A stretch of 64,000 bases of DNA from Castellaniella sp044508625 (GCA_044508625.1 JBIQHJ010000007.1:49136-113135), one strand, 5' to 3'. Counted from the first letter of the stretch, positions 53,328-62,429 are shown. The notes: generated by a model from the letters alone, not told the origin. Translations and numbers: made by a program.

Positions 53328-56300
53328 ATGCCACAGTTTTTCATTGATCGACCGATCTTCGCCTGGGTGGTTGCGCTGGGCATCGCGCTCGCCGGCATAC
53401 TGGCGATCCCCAACATGCCGGTTTCCCAGTACCCCGAGGTGGCTCCTCCGACCATATCCGTGCAGGCCACCTATCCGGGCGCCTCGGCGAGCGAGGTCGC
53501 CACCACGGTGGCGAGCGTGATCGAAAACGAGCTCAACGGCGCCAAGGGCCTGCTCTATTATGAATCGGTCAGCGATTCGAACGGCTCGTCCGAGATCAGC
53601 GTGACCTTCGAGCCGGGCACCGACCCCGACATGGCGCAGGTCGACGTCCAGAACCGCATCTCGAACGTCACCGCCAAGCTGCCCGCCGCGGTGATGCAGC
53701 AGGGCCTCAAGGTCAGCCAGTCGAATTCCGGCTTCCTGCTGGTGGTCACGGTGTCGTCCAAGGACGGCTCGATGTCTGACGTCGAGCTCGCCGACTACAT
53801 CACGCGCAACCTGCAGAATCCGGTCTCCCGGGTCAAGGGCGTGGGCAAGTTCCAGCTCTTTGCTTCCGCGCGCGCGATGCGCGTCTGGGTGGATCCGCAA
53901 AAGCTGGTCGGCTACAAGATCAGCATGGCCGACCTGAGCGCCGCGATCTCGCGCCAGAACCTGGTCATCTCGGGCGGCATGCTGGGCGCGCCGCCCAATC
54001 CCGGCGACCAGCGGGTCACCGCGCCGCTGGTCGTCAACGGCGAGCTCTCGACGCCCGAGGAGTTCGGCGCCATCGTGCTGCGCGCCAATCCGGACGGCTC
54101 GACCGTGCGCATCCGGGACGTGGCGCGCGTCGAGCTGGGCTCGGACAGCTACCAGTTCGGGGCCCGCCTGAACGGCAAGCCGACCGCCGCCTTCGCCATC
54201 TCGCTCACGCCGACCGCCAACGCGCTCGAGACCGCGAAACTGGTCAAGGCCAAGCTCTCCGAGCTCTCGGCATTCTTCCCCGACAACATCACCTACGCCA
54301 TTCCCTACGACACCTCGCCCTACGTCGAGATCTCGATCGAGCAGGTGGTCCACACGCTGTTCGAGGCGATGGTCCTGGTGTTCATCGTGATGTTCCTGTT
54401 CCTGCAGAACGTGCGCTACACCCTGATCCCGGCCCTGGTGGTGCCGGTCGCCATCATGGGGGCGTTCGCCGTGATGCTGGGGCTGGGCTTCTCGATCAAC
54501 GTGCTGACGATGTTCGCCATGGTCCTGGCCATCGGGATCCTGGTGGACGACGCCATCGTGGTGGTCGAGAACGTCGAGCGCATCATGGTCGAGGAGGGCC
54601 TGCCGCCTCGCGAGGCCACCAAGAAGGCCATGCCGCAGATCAGCGGCGCCATCGTCGGCATCACGCTGGTGCTCACCACGGTGTTCCTGCCGCTCGCCTT
54701 CATGTCGGGCTCCGTGGGCATCATCTATCGCCAGTTCGCGGTCGCCATGGCGGTGTCCATCCTGTTCTCGGCCCTGCTGGCGCTCACCTTCACCCCGGCC
54801 CTGTGCGCGACCATCCTCAAGCCCATCCCCAAGGGCAGCCACGAGGCCAAGGGGGGCTTCTTCGGCTGGTTCAACCGCTCGTTCGACCGCACGACCCGGG
54901 GCTACACGGGCTGGGTCGGCCGCAGCCTCAAGCGCGGGCTGCGCATGATGCTCGTCTTCGCCGTCCTGGCCGGCGTCATGGCGTGGATGTACATGCGCCT
55001 GCCGACTTCCTTCCTGCCCGAGGAGGACCAGGGCTACGTGATCGCCAACATCGAGCTGCCGGCCGGCTCGACGGCCAACCGGACGATCGAGGTCATCCAG
55101 CAGGTCGAGGGGTATTTCCAGAAGCTGCCCCAGGTGGCCAACATCGTGACCGTGCAGGGCTTCAGCTTCAATGGCAACGGCCTGAACTCCGCCATCGCCT
55201 TCGTGCCGCTCAAGGATTTCTCCGAGCGCAAGGGCCCGGGCGATTCGGCGCAGGCGATCTCGGGCGCCGCCATGGGCAGGCTGCTCTTCGGCATCCCCGA
55301 CGCCATGGTGTTCTCCATCGTCCCGCCGGCGATCTCGTCGCTGGGCAACGCCTCGGGCTTCGACCTGCGGCTGGAGGATCGCGGCGGCGTCGGGCACGAT
55401 GCCCTGATGGCCGCCACGCAGCAGTTGCTGCAGCTCGCCTCCCAGAGCTCGATCGTGACCGGCGCCCGGGTGACCGGCCTGGGCGAGGGCCCGCAGCTCA
55501 GGATCACCATCGACCGCGACAAGGCGGCGGCGCTGGGCGTGGACTTCTCGGAGGCCGCGCAGGTCCTGTCCACCGCCCTGGGCTCGGCCTACGTGGGCAA
55601 GTTCACCAATACGGGCTGGGTGCAGAACATCTGGGTGCAGGCCGACGCCGAGGGGCGCATGAACCCCGACGACATCCTCAAGCTCAACGCCCGCAACAAC
55701 CAGGGCGACATGGTGCCGCTGTCCTCCTTCGTGTCGATGGAATGGTCGCGGGGCCCGGTCCAGGTGGTCCGCTACAACGGCTACGAATCCGTGCGGATCG
55801 GGGGCTCGGCCGCGCCGGGCTACTCCACGGGCGAGGCCATGGCCGAGATGGAGCGCCTGATCACCCAGCTACCCCCGGGCCTGGGCTATGAATGGACGGG
55901 CCTGTCCTATCAGGAAATCCAGGCGGGCAACCAGACCGCGATCCTGCTGGGCCTGTCGGTCCTCGTGGTGTTCATGGTGCTGGCCGCGCTCTACGAGAGC
56001 TGGGCCATCCCCCTGTCGGTCATGCTGGCGGTGCCGCTGGGGATGCTGGGCGCCGTGCTGCTCAGCAGCCTGATGGGCAAGGCCAACGACGTGTATTTCC
56101 AGGTGGGAATGGTGACGGTGATCGGCCTGTCGGCCAAGAACGCGATCCTGATCGTCGAATTCGCCAAGGACCTGTACGCGAGCGGCGCGGGCCTCATGGA
56201 GTCCGCCATCGAGGCGGCCCGCCTGCGTTTCCGGCCCATCCTGATGACCTCCTTCGCCTTCATCCTGGGGGTGCTGCCCCTGGTGCTCGCCAATGGCGCG

Positions 56301-56510
56301 GGCGCCGCGAGCCAGAACGCCGTGGGCCTCGGCGTGCTGGGCGGCATGCTCGCGGCGACGCCGCTGGCCGTGATTTTCGTGCCGACCTTCTTTGTGGTGA
56401 TTCTGAAAGTGTTCAAGACCAAGCCTAAGCTTCTGGGCCACCAGGCCCCGCACATTCCATCGCACGCGGAAGACAAGGCGCAGGACGCCCGCCGGGGAGA
56501 ATCGTCATGA
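53328..56510 (+). CDS. RND multidrug efflux pump, HAE1 family (MexB/AcrB type)
   Basis: A 1060-residue inner-membrane transporter. MPQFFIDRPIFAWVVALGI opens TM1; two large periplasmic loops carry YPGASASEVATTV and NPGD-type motifs; the proton-relay Asp pair is in LAIGILVDDAIVVVENVER (about 398-416) and the Lys in GLSAKNAILIVEFA. The length and motif order match AcrB. It exports diverse hydrophobic drugs with the adaptor and channel of this operon. The stop overlaps the channel gene start. Confidence 0.96.
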   Translation: MPQFFIDRPIFAWVVALGIALAGILAIPNMPVSQYPEVAPPTISVQATYPGASASEVATTVASVIENELNGAKGLLYYESVSDSNGSSEISVTFEPGTDPDMAQVDVQNRISNVTAKLPAAVMQQGLKVSQSNSGFLLVVTVSSKDGSMSDVELADYITRNLQNPVSRVKGVGKFQLFASARAMRVWVDPQKLVGYKISMADLSAAISRQNLVISGGMLGAPPNPGDQRVTAPLVVNGELSTPEEFGAIVLRANPDGSTVRIRDVARVELGSDSYQFGARLNGKPTAAFAISLTPTANALETAKLVKAKLSELSAFFPDNITYAIPYDTSPYVEISIEQVVHTLFEAMVLVFIVMFLFLQNVRYTLIPALVVPVAIMGAFAVMLGLGFSINVLTMFAMVLAIGILVDDAIVVVENVERIMVEEGLPPREATKKAMPQISGAIVGITLVLTTVFLPLAFMSGSVGIIYRQFAVAMAVSILFSALLALTFTPALCATILKPIPKGSHEAKGGFFGWFNRSFDRTTRGYTGWVGRSLKRGLRMMLVFAVLAGVMAWMYMRLPTSFLPEEDQGYVIANIELPAGSTANRTIEVIQQVEGYFQKLPQVANIVTVQGFSFNGNGLNSAIAFVPLKDFSERKGPGDSAQAISGAAMGRLLFGIPDAMVFSIVPPAISSLGNASGFDLRLEDRGGVGHDALMAATQQLLQLASQSSIVTGARVTGLGEGPQLRITIDRDKAAALGVDFSEAAQVLSTALGSAYVGKFTNTGWVQNIWVQADAEGRMNPDDILKLNARNNQGDMVPLSSFVSMEWSRGPVQVVRYNGYESVRIGGSAAPGYSTGEAMAEMERLITQLPPGLGYEWTGLSYQEIQAGNQTAILLGLSVLVVFMVLAALYESWAIPLSVMLAVPLGMLGAVLLSSLMGKANDVYFQVGMVTVIGLSAKNAILIVEFAKDLYASGAGLMESAIEAARLRFRPILMTSFAFILGVLPLVLANGAGAASQNAVGLGVLGGMLAATPLAVIFVPTFFVVILKVFKTKPKLLGHQAPHIPSHAEDKAQDARRGESS

Positions 56511-58225
56511 GCGGCCCCCTCCAAGAAGCCGCCGCGAGCGGCATCCGCCGCGCCACGGCGGACGGCCCGCGCGCCACAGTGGACGGCCGCCATGCCGCCG
56601 CGAGCGGCCCCCGCCACGCGGCCGGGCCTCGCCCTGCGCGCCTGCTGCTGGCCGCAGGGCTGAGCCTGGCGCTCGGGGCCTGCTCGCTCGCGCCGACCTA
56701 CGAGCGGCCCGCCGCGCCGGTGCCCGGGCACTTTCCGGGTGCCGACGCGCAGACCAGCGCTCCGATGCCGCCGGACTGGCAGACATTCTTCCAGGACGAG
56801 CGGCTGCGCGCCCTGATCCGGCTCGCCCTGGACAACAATCGCGACCTGCGCATCGCCGTCGACCGCATCGAGGAGGCGAGGGCGCAGTACGGCATCACCT
56901 CCAGCGACCGGCTGCCGACCATCGGCCTGCTGGGCTCGGGCCAGAGCACGCGCAATCCGCCCGACATGCGCAACGGCGGCGCGGATTCGCCCTCGGTCAG
57001 CCGCGGCTATATCGCCGGCATCGGCATGACCGCGTTCGAGCTGGATTTCTTTGGCCGGGTGCGCAACCTCAGCGAGGCGGCCTACGAGCAGTACCTGTCG
57101 ACCGAGCAGGCGCGGCGCACGGTGCAGATCAATCTCATCGCCCAGACCGCCGAGGCCTATTTCCGGCTGCGCGCGGCCGACGAGCTGCACGCCCTGATGG
57201 AAAAGACCCTCCAGGCCCGCGAAGGCTCGCTGCGGCTGGTGCAGGCGCGCTTCGACCTGGGCGTGGCCTCCGAGCTCGACCTTTCGCAAGCCCGCGGGCA
57301 GCGCGACACGGTCAGGGCGGACCTGATCGCCACCGAGCGCCAGGCGGCGCAGGCCGTCAATGCCCTGCAGCTCATCCTGGGCGCGCCGATCCCGGCCGAC
57401 CTCCCGCCGGCGGCCGTCTTCGGACGCGACCAGTTGCTCGCCTCCGTCCCCGCGGGCCTGCCTTCGCAGTTGCTGGACCGGCGCCCCGACATCATCGGCG
57501 CCGAGCACGCGCTCAGGGCCGCCAACGCCCAGATCGGCGCCGCCCGCGCGGCGTTCTTCCCCAACATCACCATCACCGGCCTGCTGGGCTTCGCCAGCCC
57601 CGAGCTCGGCGCGCTGTTCGGCGGCAGCCACCGGTATTGGCAATTCTCGCCGCAGATCCAGATGCCCCTGTTCGCGGGCGGCGTGAAGGGCAACCTGGAC
57701 CTGGCCGAGGCGCGCAAGAACATCGCCGTCTCGACCTACGAAAAGACCATCCAGACGGCGTTCCGCGAGGTGGCCGACGCGCTGGCGGGCGAGGCCACGT
57801 ACGCCCGGCAGCTCGACGCCCTGCGCGAGACCGAGGCTTCGGCGATCAAGACGCTGGACCTCTCGAAGCTGCGCTACGAGACCGGCGTCGACAGCTTCCT
57901 GCAGGTCCAGACCGCCGAGGTCAACCTCTACGGCATCCAGCAGGCCTTCATCCAGCTCGGCACCGACGCGCTGTTCAACCGCGTCGAGCTCTACAAGGCG
58001 CTGGGCGGCGGCTGGCAGGAGACGCCGGCCCAGGCCCAGGCCCAGGCCCAGGCCCAGGCCCAGGCGCCGGCCCAGGGCCAGACGCCGGCCCGGAGCCAGG
58101 CCCAATCGCGGGCCGAGGCCCCATCCCAGGGTCGGGCCCCAGCCGTGGGCCAGGGCGAGACCGGGGTGCGGGGCGAGGCTGCAGTCCAGGGCGGGACCGC
58201 GCCCAGCCCGGGGAGGGCCTCATGA
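56507..58225 (+). CDS. outer-membrane efflux channel lipoprotein (OprM/NodT type)
   Basis: A 572-residue channel protein. A long Arg/Ala-rich leader (about 1-45) precedes the signal sequence and lipobox LGAC near residue 60, then SLAPTYERPAAPVP and two OEP repeats (NNRDLRIAVDRIEEARAQY; ELDLSQARGQRDT; LLDRRPDIIGAEHAL). An ATG further in frame might be the true start, as usual OprM proteins are about 480-500 residues. The last about 65 residues are Gln/Ala/Gly-rich, including six tandem GGCCCA hexamers (58027-58062). It overlaps pdxJ by 4 bp. Confidence 0.9.
   Translation: MSGPLQEAAASGIRRATADGPRATVDGRHAAASGPRHAAGPRPARLLLAAGLSLALGACSLAPTYERPAAPVPGHFPGADAQTSAPMPPDWQTFFQDERLRALIRLALDNNRDLRIAVDRIEEARAQYGITSSDRLPTIGLLGSGQSTRNPPDMRNGGADSPSVSRGYIAGIGMTAFELDFFGRVRNLSEAAYEQYLSTEQARRTVQINLIAQTAEAYFRLRAADELHALMEKTLQAREGSLRLVQARFDLGVASELDLSQARGQRDTVRADLIATERQAAQAVNALQLILGAPIPADLPPAAVFGRDQLLASVPAGLPSQLLDRRPDIIGAEHALRAANAQIGAARAAFFPNITITGLLGFASPELGALFGGSHRYWQFSPQIQMPLFAGGVKGNLDLAEARKNIAVSTYEKTIQTAFREVADALAGEATYARQLDALRETEASAIKTLDLSKLRYETGVDSFLQVQTAEVNLYGIQQAFIQLGTDALFNRVELYKALGGGWQETPAQAQAQAQAQAQAPAQGQTPARSQAQSRAEAPSQGRAPAVGQGETGVRGEAAVQGGTAPSPGRAS
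58027..58062 (+). repeat. hexanucleotide repeat in the channel gene tail
   Basis: Six consecutive GGCCCA units encode an alternating Ala-Gln run. Hexamer slippage would change tail length without frameshifting. Confidence 0.9.
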
Positions 58226-58950
58226 TGGAACTGGGCGTCAACATCGATCACGTCGCCACCCTGCGCCAGCAGCGCATGACGCGCTATCCGGATCCCGTGG
58301 AGGCGGCCCTGCGCGCCGAGGATGCGGGCGCCGACCTCATCACCCTGCACCTGCGCGAGGATCGCCGCCACATCCAGGACGCCGACGTCTGGGCGATACG
58401 CCCGGTGCTGCGCACGCGCATGAATCTCGAATGCGCGATCACGCCCGAAATGCTGGACATCGCGTGTCGCGTGCGCCCCGATGACGTCTGCCTGGTGCCC
58501 GAGAACCGCCACGAGCTCACGACCGAGGGCGGGCTGGACGTGCTGGGGCATTTCGAGGCGGTGCGCGCCGCGGTCGACCGGCTGGCCGAGGCGGGAATCC
58601 GCGTGTCGCTGTTCATCGACCCCGAGGCCGCGCAGATCGACGCCGCCGCGCGCGCGGGCGCGCGCATCGTCGAGCTGCATACGGGGGCCTATGCCGACGC
58701 CCCCGAGGGCGTCGAGCGCGAGGCCCAGTTCCAGCGCCTGCGGGCCGCCATCGCCGAGGGCCTGCGCCAGGGCCTGCGGATCAATGCCGGCCATGGCCTG
58801 CATTACGGCAACGTCGTTCCCATCGCGGCCCTGCCCGGCATTTCCGAACTCAACATCGGCCATGCGATCGTCGCCCAGGCGGTGTTCGATGGCTGGGAAC
58901 CCGCCATACGCCGGATGAAGGCGCTGATGGTGACCGCCGCCCGCGCGTGA
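58222..58950 (+). CDS. pdxJ: pyridoxine 5'-phosphate synthase
   Basis: A 242-residue TIM-barrel enzyme starting MELGVNIDHVATLRQQR, with LHLREDRRHIQD, catalytic Glu/His segments LECAITPEM and VPENRHELTTEGGLDV, and NAGHGLHYGN near the C-terminus. It makes pyridoxine 5'-phosphate from 1-deoxyxylulose 5-phosphate and aminoacetone phosphate. Two adjacent ATGs (58222, 58225) are possible. Its usual betaproteobacterial neighbours are rnc-era-recO; here it is coupled by ATGA overlap to an efflux operon. Confidence 0.95.
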   Translation: MMELGVNIDHVATLRQQRMTRYPDPVEAALRAEDAGADLITLHLREDRRHIQDADVWAIRPVLRTRMNLECAITPEMLDIACRVRPDDVCLVPENRHELTTEGGLDVLGHFEAVRAAVDRLAEAGIRVSLFIDPEAAQIDAAARAGARIVELHTGAYADAPEGVEREAQFQRLRAAIAEGLRQGLRINAGHGLHYGNVVPIAALPGISELNIGHAIVAQAVFDGWEPAIRRMKALMVTAARA

Positions 58951-58981
58951 GCGCGGCACCCCACCGAACGAGGACCGATTC

Positions 58982-59554
58982 ATGATCCCCGATACCCTGA
59001 AGACCCTGCTGTCGCGCCGTTCCATCAAGTTCGTGCAGGCGCCCGGCCCGACGGACGAGCAGCTCGACCTGATCCTGCGCGCCGCCATGTGCGCCCCCGA
59101 CCATGGCGCGGTGCGGCCCTGGCGTTTCGCCCTGGTGCGCGGCGCCGACGTGCCGGCGCTGGTGGACCTCGCGGTGCGGGCGGGCGAGGCCGCGGGCACG
59201 CCGCTGCCCGAGCCGAAGGTGGCCAACGCCAGGAAATGGCTGTCGCGCGTGCCGCTGGTCGTCGCCATCGCCTGCGCCCTGGACACCGAGGGGCGCATTC
59301 CCGACGACGAACGGATGCTGGCGACCGGCACGGCGGTGGGCAATATGCTCAATGCCGCGCACGCCCTGGGCCTGGGCGCGTTCTGGAGCACCGGCGTGGG
59401 CACCTACATCGACGGAGTGGGCGAGGCCCTCGGCTTCGATGCGCTGGACTACCGCTTCATGGGCTACCTGTCGATCGGCACGCCCATCGACCCGGTCGAG
59501 CCCGCCGAGCGCCCCGACTACCGCGATTTCGTCTCGGAGTGGCACGCCGCCTGA
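58982..59554 (+). CDS. nitroreductase-family protein (YdjA-like)
   Basis: A 190-residue FMN-dependent oxidoreductase: LSRRSIKFVQAPGPTD, RAAMCAPDHGAVRPWRF, ATGTAVGNMLNAAHALGLGAFWSTG. The compact size fits YdjA-type enzymes. It lies 31 bp after pdxJ, whose product pathway also uses flavin chemistry, but no functional link is known. Its last 37 bp overlap the convergent cueR gene, inside the cueR tail repeats. Confidence 0.9.
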   Translation: MIPDTLKTLLSRRSIKFVQAPGPTDEQLDLILRAAMCAPDHGAVRPWRFALVRGADVPALVDLAVRAGEAAGTPLPEPKVANARKWLSRVPLVVAIACALDTEGRIPDDERMLATGTAVGNMLNAAHALGLGAFWSTGVGTYIDGVGEALGFDALDYRFMGYLSIGTPIDPVEPAERPDYRDFVSEWHAA

Positions 59555-60030
59555 GATTCGATGCCCGCCCGAGTCCCGATTCCGGCCGGGGTCTCGACGT
59601 TCGCCTGGGTCTCGATCCCTGCCCGAGTCCCGATCTCCCCCTGAGTCTCGATCCCCTCGAGGATGGGGCAATCGGGGCGCGAGTCGCCGTGGCAGTGGCG
59701 GGCGAGGGTCTTCAAGGTGTCGGCCATGCGCTGCAGCGTGGCCGCCTTGCGCTCGAGCGCGTCGATGTGATCCAGCGCCAGGCGCTTGACCTCGGCGCTC
59801 GAGCGGTCCTTGTCGCGCCACAGGGCGGTCAGCTCGGCGATCTGCTCGAGGGAAAAGCCCAGGTCGCGCGCGCTGCGGATGAAGCGCAGGGCGTGCAGGT
59901 CGCGCTCGTCGTACTGGCGATAGCCGGCGGCGCTGCGCCCGCTCGGGGCGAACAGGCCCAGGCTCTCGTAGTAGCGGATCATCTTGGGCGTCAGCCCGCT
60001 GCGTTCGGCGGCTTGCCCGATCGTATGCAT
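59518..60030 (-). CDS. cueR: copper-responsive MerR-family regulator CueR with repeat tail
   Basis: A 170-residue regulator. Its N-terminal MerR HTH (1-70: MHTIGQAAERSGLTPKMIRYYESLGL) is followed by a dimerisation helix and the Cu(I) loop with Cys113 and Cys121 in CHGDSRPDCPIL, the C-x7-C spacing of CueR. Canonical CueR ends near residue 135; here residues 126-161 are six hexapeptide repeats (G-I-E/G-T/S-Q/R-A type), then ACHSETKSR. It lies 1 bp after copA in the same orientation. It should activate the two 19-bp-spacer promoters at 62342-62429. Confidence 0.9.
   Translation of the reverse strand: MHTIGQAAERSGLTPKMIRYYESLGLFAPSGRSAAGYRQYDERDLHALRFIRSARDLGFSLEQIAELTALWRDKDRSSAEVKRLALDHIDALERKAATLQRMADTLKTLARHCHGDSRPDCPILEGIETQGEIGTRAGIETQANVETPAGIGTRAGIESQAACHSETKSR
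59548..59655 (-). repeat. 18-bp imperfect tandem repeats in the cueR tail
   Basis: Six 18-bp units encode residues 126-161 of CueR. GTCTCGATCCC and GAGTCCCGAT variants recur through the stretch. The array extends 7 bp into the end of the convergent nitroreductase gene. Confidence 0.85.
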
Positions 60031-60031
60031 G

Positions 60032-62311
60032 TCATCGGCTCCCGAAAGAGGTGGCGGGCAGCCGCAGCCATTTCAGGCGCAGGGCGTTGGTGACCACGAA
60101 CACGCTGGAGAGCGCCATCGCGGCCGCGCCCAGCATGGGCGAGAGCTGCACCCCGAGGGCGGGGTACAGCGCCCCGGCGGCCACCGGGATGAGGGCCACG
60201 TTGTAGGCGAAGGCCCAGAACAGGTTCTGGGCGATGTTCCGCATGGCCGCACGGGACAGGGCGGCCGCCCGCGCGACGGTGCCCAGGTCGTCGTTCATCA
60301 GCACCACGGCGGCGGATTCGATGGCCACGTCGGTGCCCTGGCCGATCGCCAGGCCGACGTCGGCGGCCGCCAGGGCCGGCGCGTCGTTGATGCCGTCGCC
60401 GACGAAGGCCACGGGGCCGTGCGCCTGGCGCAGGGCCTCCAGCCGCTCGACCTTGTGCCCGGGCAAGGTCCGGGCGTGGACCTCGTCGATGCCCAGCTCG
60501 GCCGCCACCGCGCGGGCGGTCAGCGCATCGTCGCCGGTGATCATCGCGGTCTTCAGCCCCATGGCCCGCAGCGCGCCCAGCGCCGCCCTGGCCGAGGGCT
60601 TGATCTCGTCGGCCACGGCGAACACGCCGATGGTCGCGCCGTCGCGCCCGATGTGCACGGGGGTCTTGCCCGCGCGCGCGAGGGCCTCGGCGCCCGCCGA
60701 GTGCGCGGGGTCGACGGCGAAGCCCAGTTCGGCCATCAGGCGGGCGGCGCCCAGCACGTAGTCGTGGCCCGAGACGCGGGCGCGCACGCCCGCGCCCGAG
60801 ATCGCCTCGAAGGCGTCGGCGGGCGGTATCTCGAGGCCCTGCGCCTGGGCAGCCTGGACGACGGCGTGCGCGATGGGGTGCTCGGAGCCGGCTTGCACGG
60901 CCGCCAGGTCAGACAGGACGCGCGCGCGCTCGAGCGGGGCGTCCACCAGCAGGTCGGTCAGCGTGGGCTTGCCCAGGGTGAGGGTGCCGGTCTTGTCGAA
61001 CGCGACCACGCGGGCGTTGCGCAGGCGCTGCAGGGCCTCGCCCTGGCGGAAGATGATCCCGAGGTCGGCCGCCCGGCCCGTGGCCACCATGATCGAGATG
61101 GGCGTGGCCAGCCCCATGGCGCACGGGCAGGCGATGATCAGGACGGCGACCGCGCCGACCAGGGCGTGGGCCAGGCGCGGCTCGGGACCCAGGGCGTACC
61201 AGGCCGCGAAGGTGGCGGCCGCCAGCAGCATGACCATGGGCACGAACCAGCCCGTGACGCGGTCCACCAGGCTCTGGATCGGCAGCTTGTCGCCCTGGGC
61301 CTCCCGAACCATGCGGATGATGTTCGCCAGCACCGTGTCCTGGCCGACCTGGGTCGCCCGCAGGACCAGGCTGCCCCGGGTGTTCAGCGTGCCGCCGACC
61401 ACCGGATCCCCGGCGCCCCGGGTGGCGGGCATCGGCTCGCCCGTGATCATGGACTCGTCGATCCAGGATTCGCCTTCGGTCACGATGCCGTCGACCGGGA
61501 TCTTTTCGCCGGGGCGCACCCGGATGGCGTCGCCCGCGGCCAGGGCCTCGATGGGCAGCTCGACCCATTGGCCGTCGCGCAGGACCTGGGCGGTGCGCGG
61601 GCTCAGGTCCAGCAGCCGCCGGATCGCCGACCCGGCCCGGCCCTTGGCGCGCGCCTCGAGCCAGCGCCCCAGCAGGATCAGGGTGGCGACCACGGCCGCC
61701 GCCTCGAAATACAGGTTGCGGGAGCCTTCCGGCAGCCAGTGCGGCGCGACCGTGACCACCACCGAATACAGCCAGGCGCTGCCCGCGCCGAGCGCGACCA
61801 GGGTGTTCATCTCGGGCCCCAGGTGCCACAGGGCGCGCAGGCCCCGGACGAAGAACTGGCGCCCCGGCCAGGCCAGTACCGCCGTGGTCAGCGCGAGCTC
61901 GAACCAGGCCAGGGCGCGCGCGTCGATCGCCGAGGCGATCGCATGGTGCAGGGCCGGCACCAGGTGGCCGCCCATCTCGACCAGGAATACGGGCAGCGTC
62001 AGCACCAGGGCGGCGATGAAGGCGCGGCGCGCCTCGTGGATCTCGGCCTCGGCCGCCTCGGGGTCCTCGGCCGCGCTCGGGGCGATGGCGCGCGCCTCGT
62101 AGCCGCGCTTGCGCACCGCCTCGATCAGGGCGTCCCGCGCGGTGGCGGGGTCGGCGAGCCGGACGTGCGCCCGGCGGGTGGCGAGGTTGACCTGGGCCGA
62201 GCCCACGCCGGGCACCGCGGCGAGCGCCGTCTCGACGCGGCGCACGCAGGACGCGCAGGTCATGCCCTCGATGGCCAGGTCGATTTCGCTGGGCGCCAGG
62301 GTCGTCTTCAT
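60032..62311 (-). CDS. copA: copper-translocating P-type ATPase
   Basis: A 759-residue P1B-ATPase with one N-terminal heavy-metal domain (EGMTCASC, about 15-22), eight transmembrane segments, actuator MITGEP, transmembrane metal site CPC in ACPCAMGLATP (about residue 400), phosphorylated Asp in FDKTGTLTLGK, the SEHP His-Pro motif and GDGINDAPAL. This is the Cu(I) export class. It is the first gene of the copA-cueR transcript; the promoter at 62342-62373 has MerR-type geometry. Confidence 0.95.
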   Translation of the reverse strand: MKTTLAPSEIDLAIEGMTCASCVRRVETALAAVPGVGSAQVNLATRRAHVRLADPATARDALIEAVRKRGYEARAIAPSAAEDPEAAEAEIHEARRAFIAALVLTLPVFLVEMGGHLVPALHHAIASAIDARALAWFELALTTAVLAWPGRQFFVRGLRALWHLGPEMNTLVALGAGSAWLYSVVVTVAPHWLPEGSRNLYFEAAAVVATLILLGRWLEARAKGRAGSAIRRLLDLSPRTAQVLRDGQWVELPIEALAAGDAIRVRPGEKIPVDGIVTEGESWIDESMITGEPMPATRGAGDPVVGGTLNTRGSLVLRATQVGQDTVLANIIRMVREAQGDKLPIQSLVDRVTGWFVPMVMLLAAATFAAWYALGPEPRLAHALVGAVAVLIIACPCAMGLATPISIMVATGRAADLGIIFRQGEALQRLRNARVVAFDKTGTLTLGKPTLTDLLVDAPLERARVLSDLAAVQAGSEHPIAHAVVQAAQAQGLEIPPADAFEAISGAGVRARVSGHDYVLGAARLMAELGFAVDPAHSAGAEALARAGKTPVHIGRDGATIGVFAVADEIKPSARAALGALRAMGLKTAMITGDDALTARAVAAELGIDEVHARTLPGHKVERLEALRQAHGPVAFVGDGINDAPALAAADVGLAIGQGTDVAIESAAVVLMNDDLGTVARAAALSRAAMRNIAQNLFWAFAYNVALIPVAAGALYPALGVQLSPMLGAAAMALSSVFVVTNALRLKWLRLPATSFGSR

Positions 62312-62341
62312 GGTGGAAGCTCCGGATGATGAGACGATTGT

Positions 62342-62373
62342 ATGATGAAGCTTGACCTCATGGTAAGGTCAAG
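62342..62373 (-). promoter_or_regulatory. CueR-type promoter and operator of copA
   Basis: On the minus strand TTGACC (62372-62367) is separated by 19 bp from CATCAT (62347-62342). The dyad CTTGACCT-7 bp-AGGTCAAG (62351-62373) covers the -35 and spacer. The over-long 19-bp spacer with a dyad is diagnostic of MerR-family activation. Confidence 0.75.
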
Positions 62374-62398
62374 TGGGGATCGGGCGCTTGCCGAACGC

Positions 62399-62429
62399 TG
62401 GACCTTGCCATGGTGTCAAGGGGTATGAT
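62399..62429 (+). promoter_or_regulatory. CueR-type promoter and operator of copZ
   Basis: TGGACC (62399-62404), exactly 19 bp, then TATGAT (62424-62429). The spacer holds CCTTG-9 bp-CAAGG (62403-62421), related to the copA dyad. The copZ ATG is 53 bp downstream. Confidence 0.65.

Noticed and set aside
52059..55397. 1112-codon minus-strand frame across the efflux adaptor and pump genes
   Set aside because: A long antisense shadow of GC-rich codons; the plus-strand genes are unmistakable RND components.
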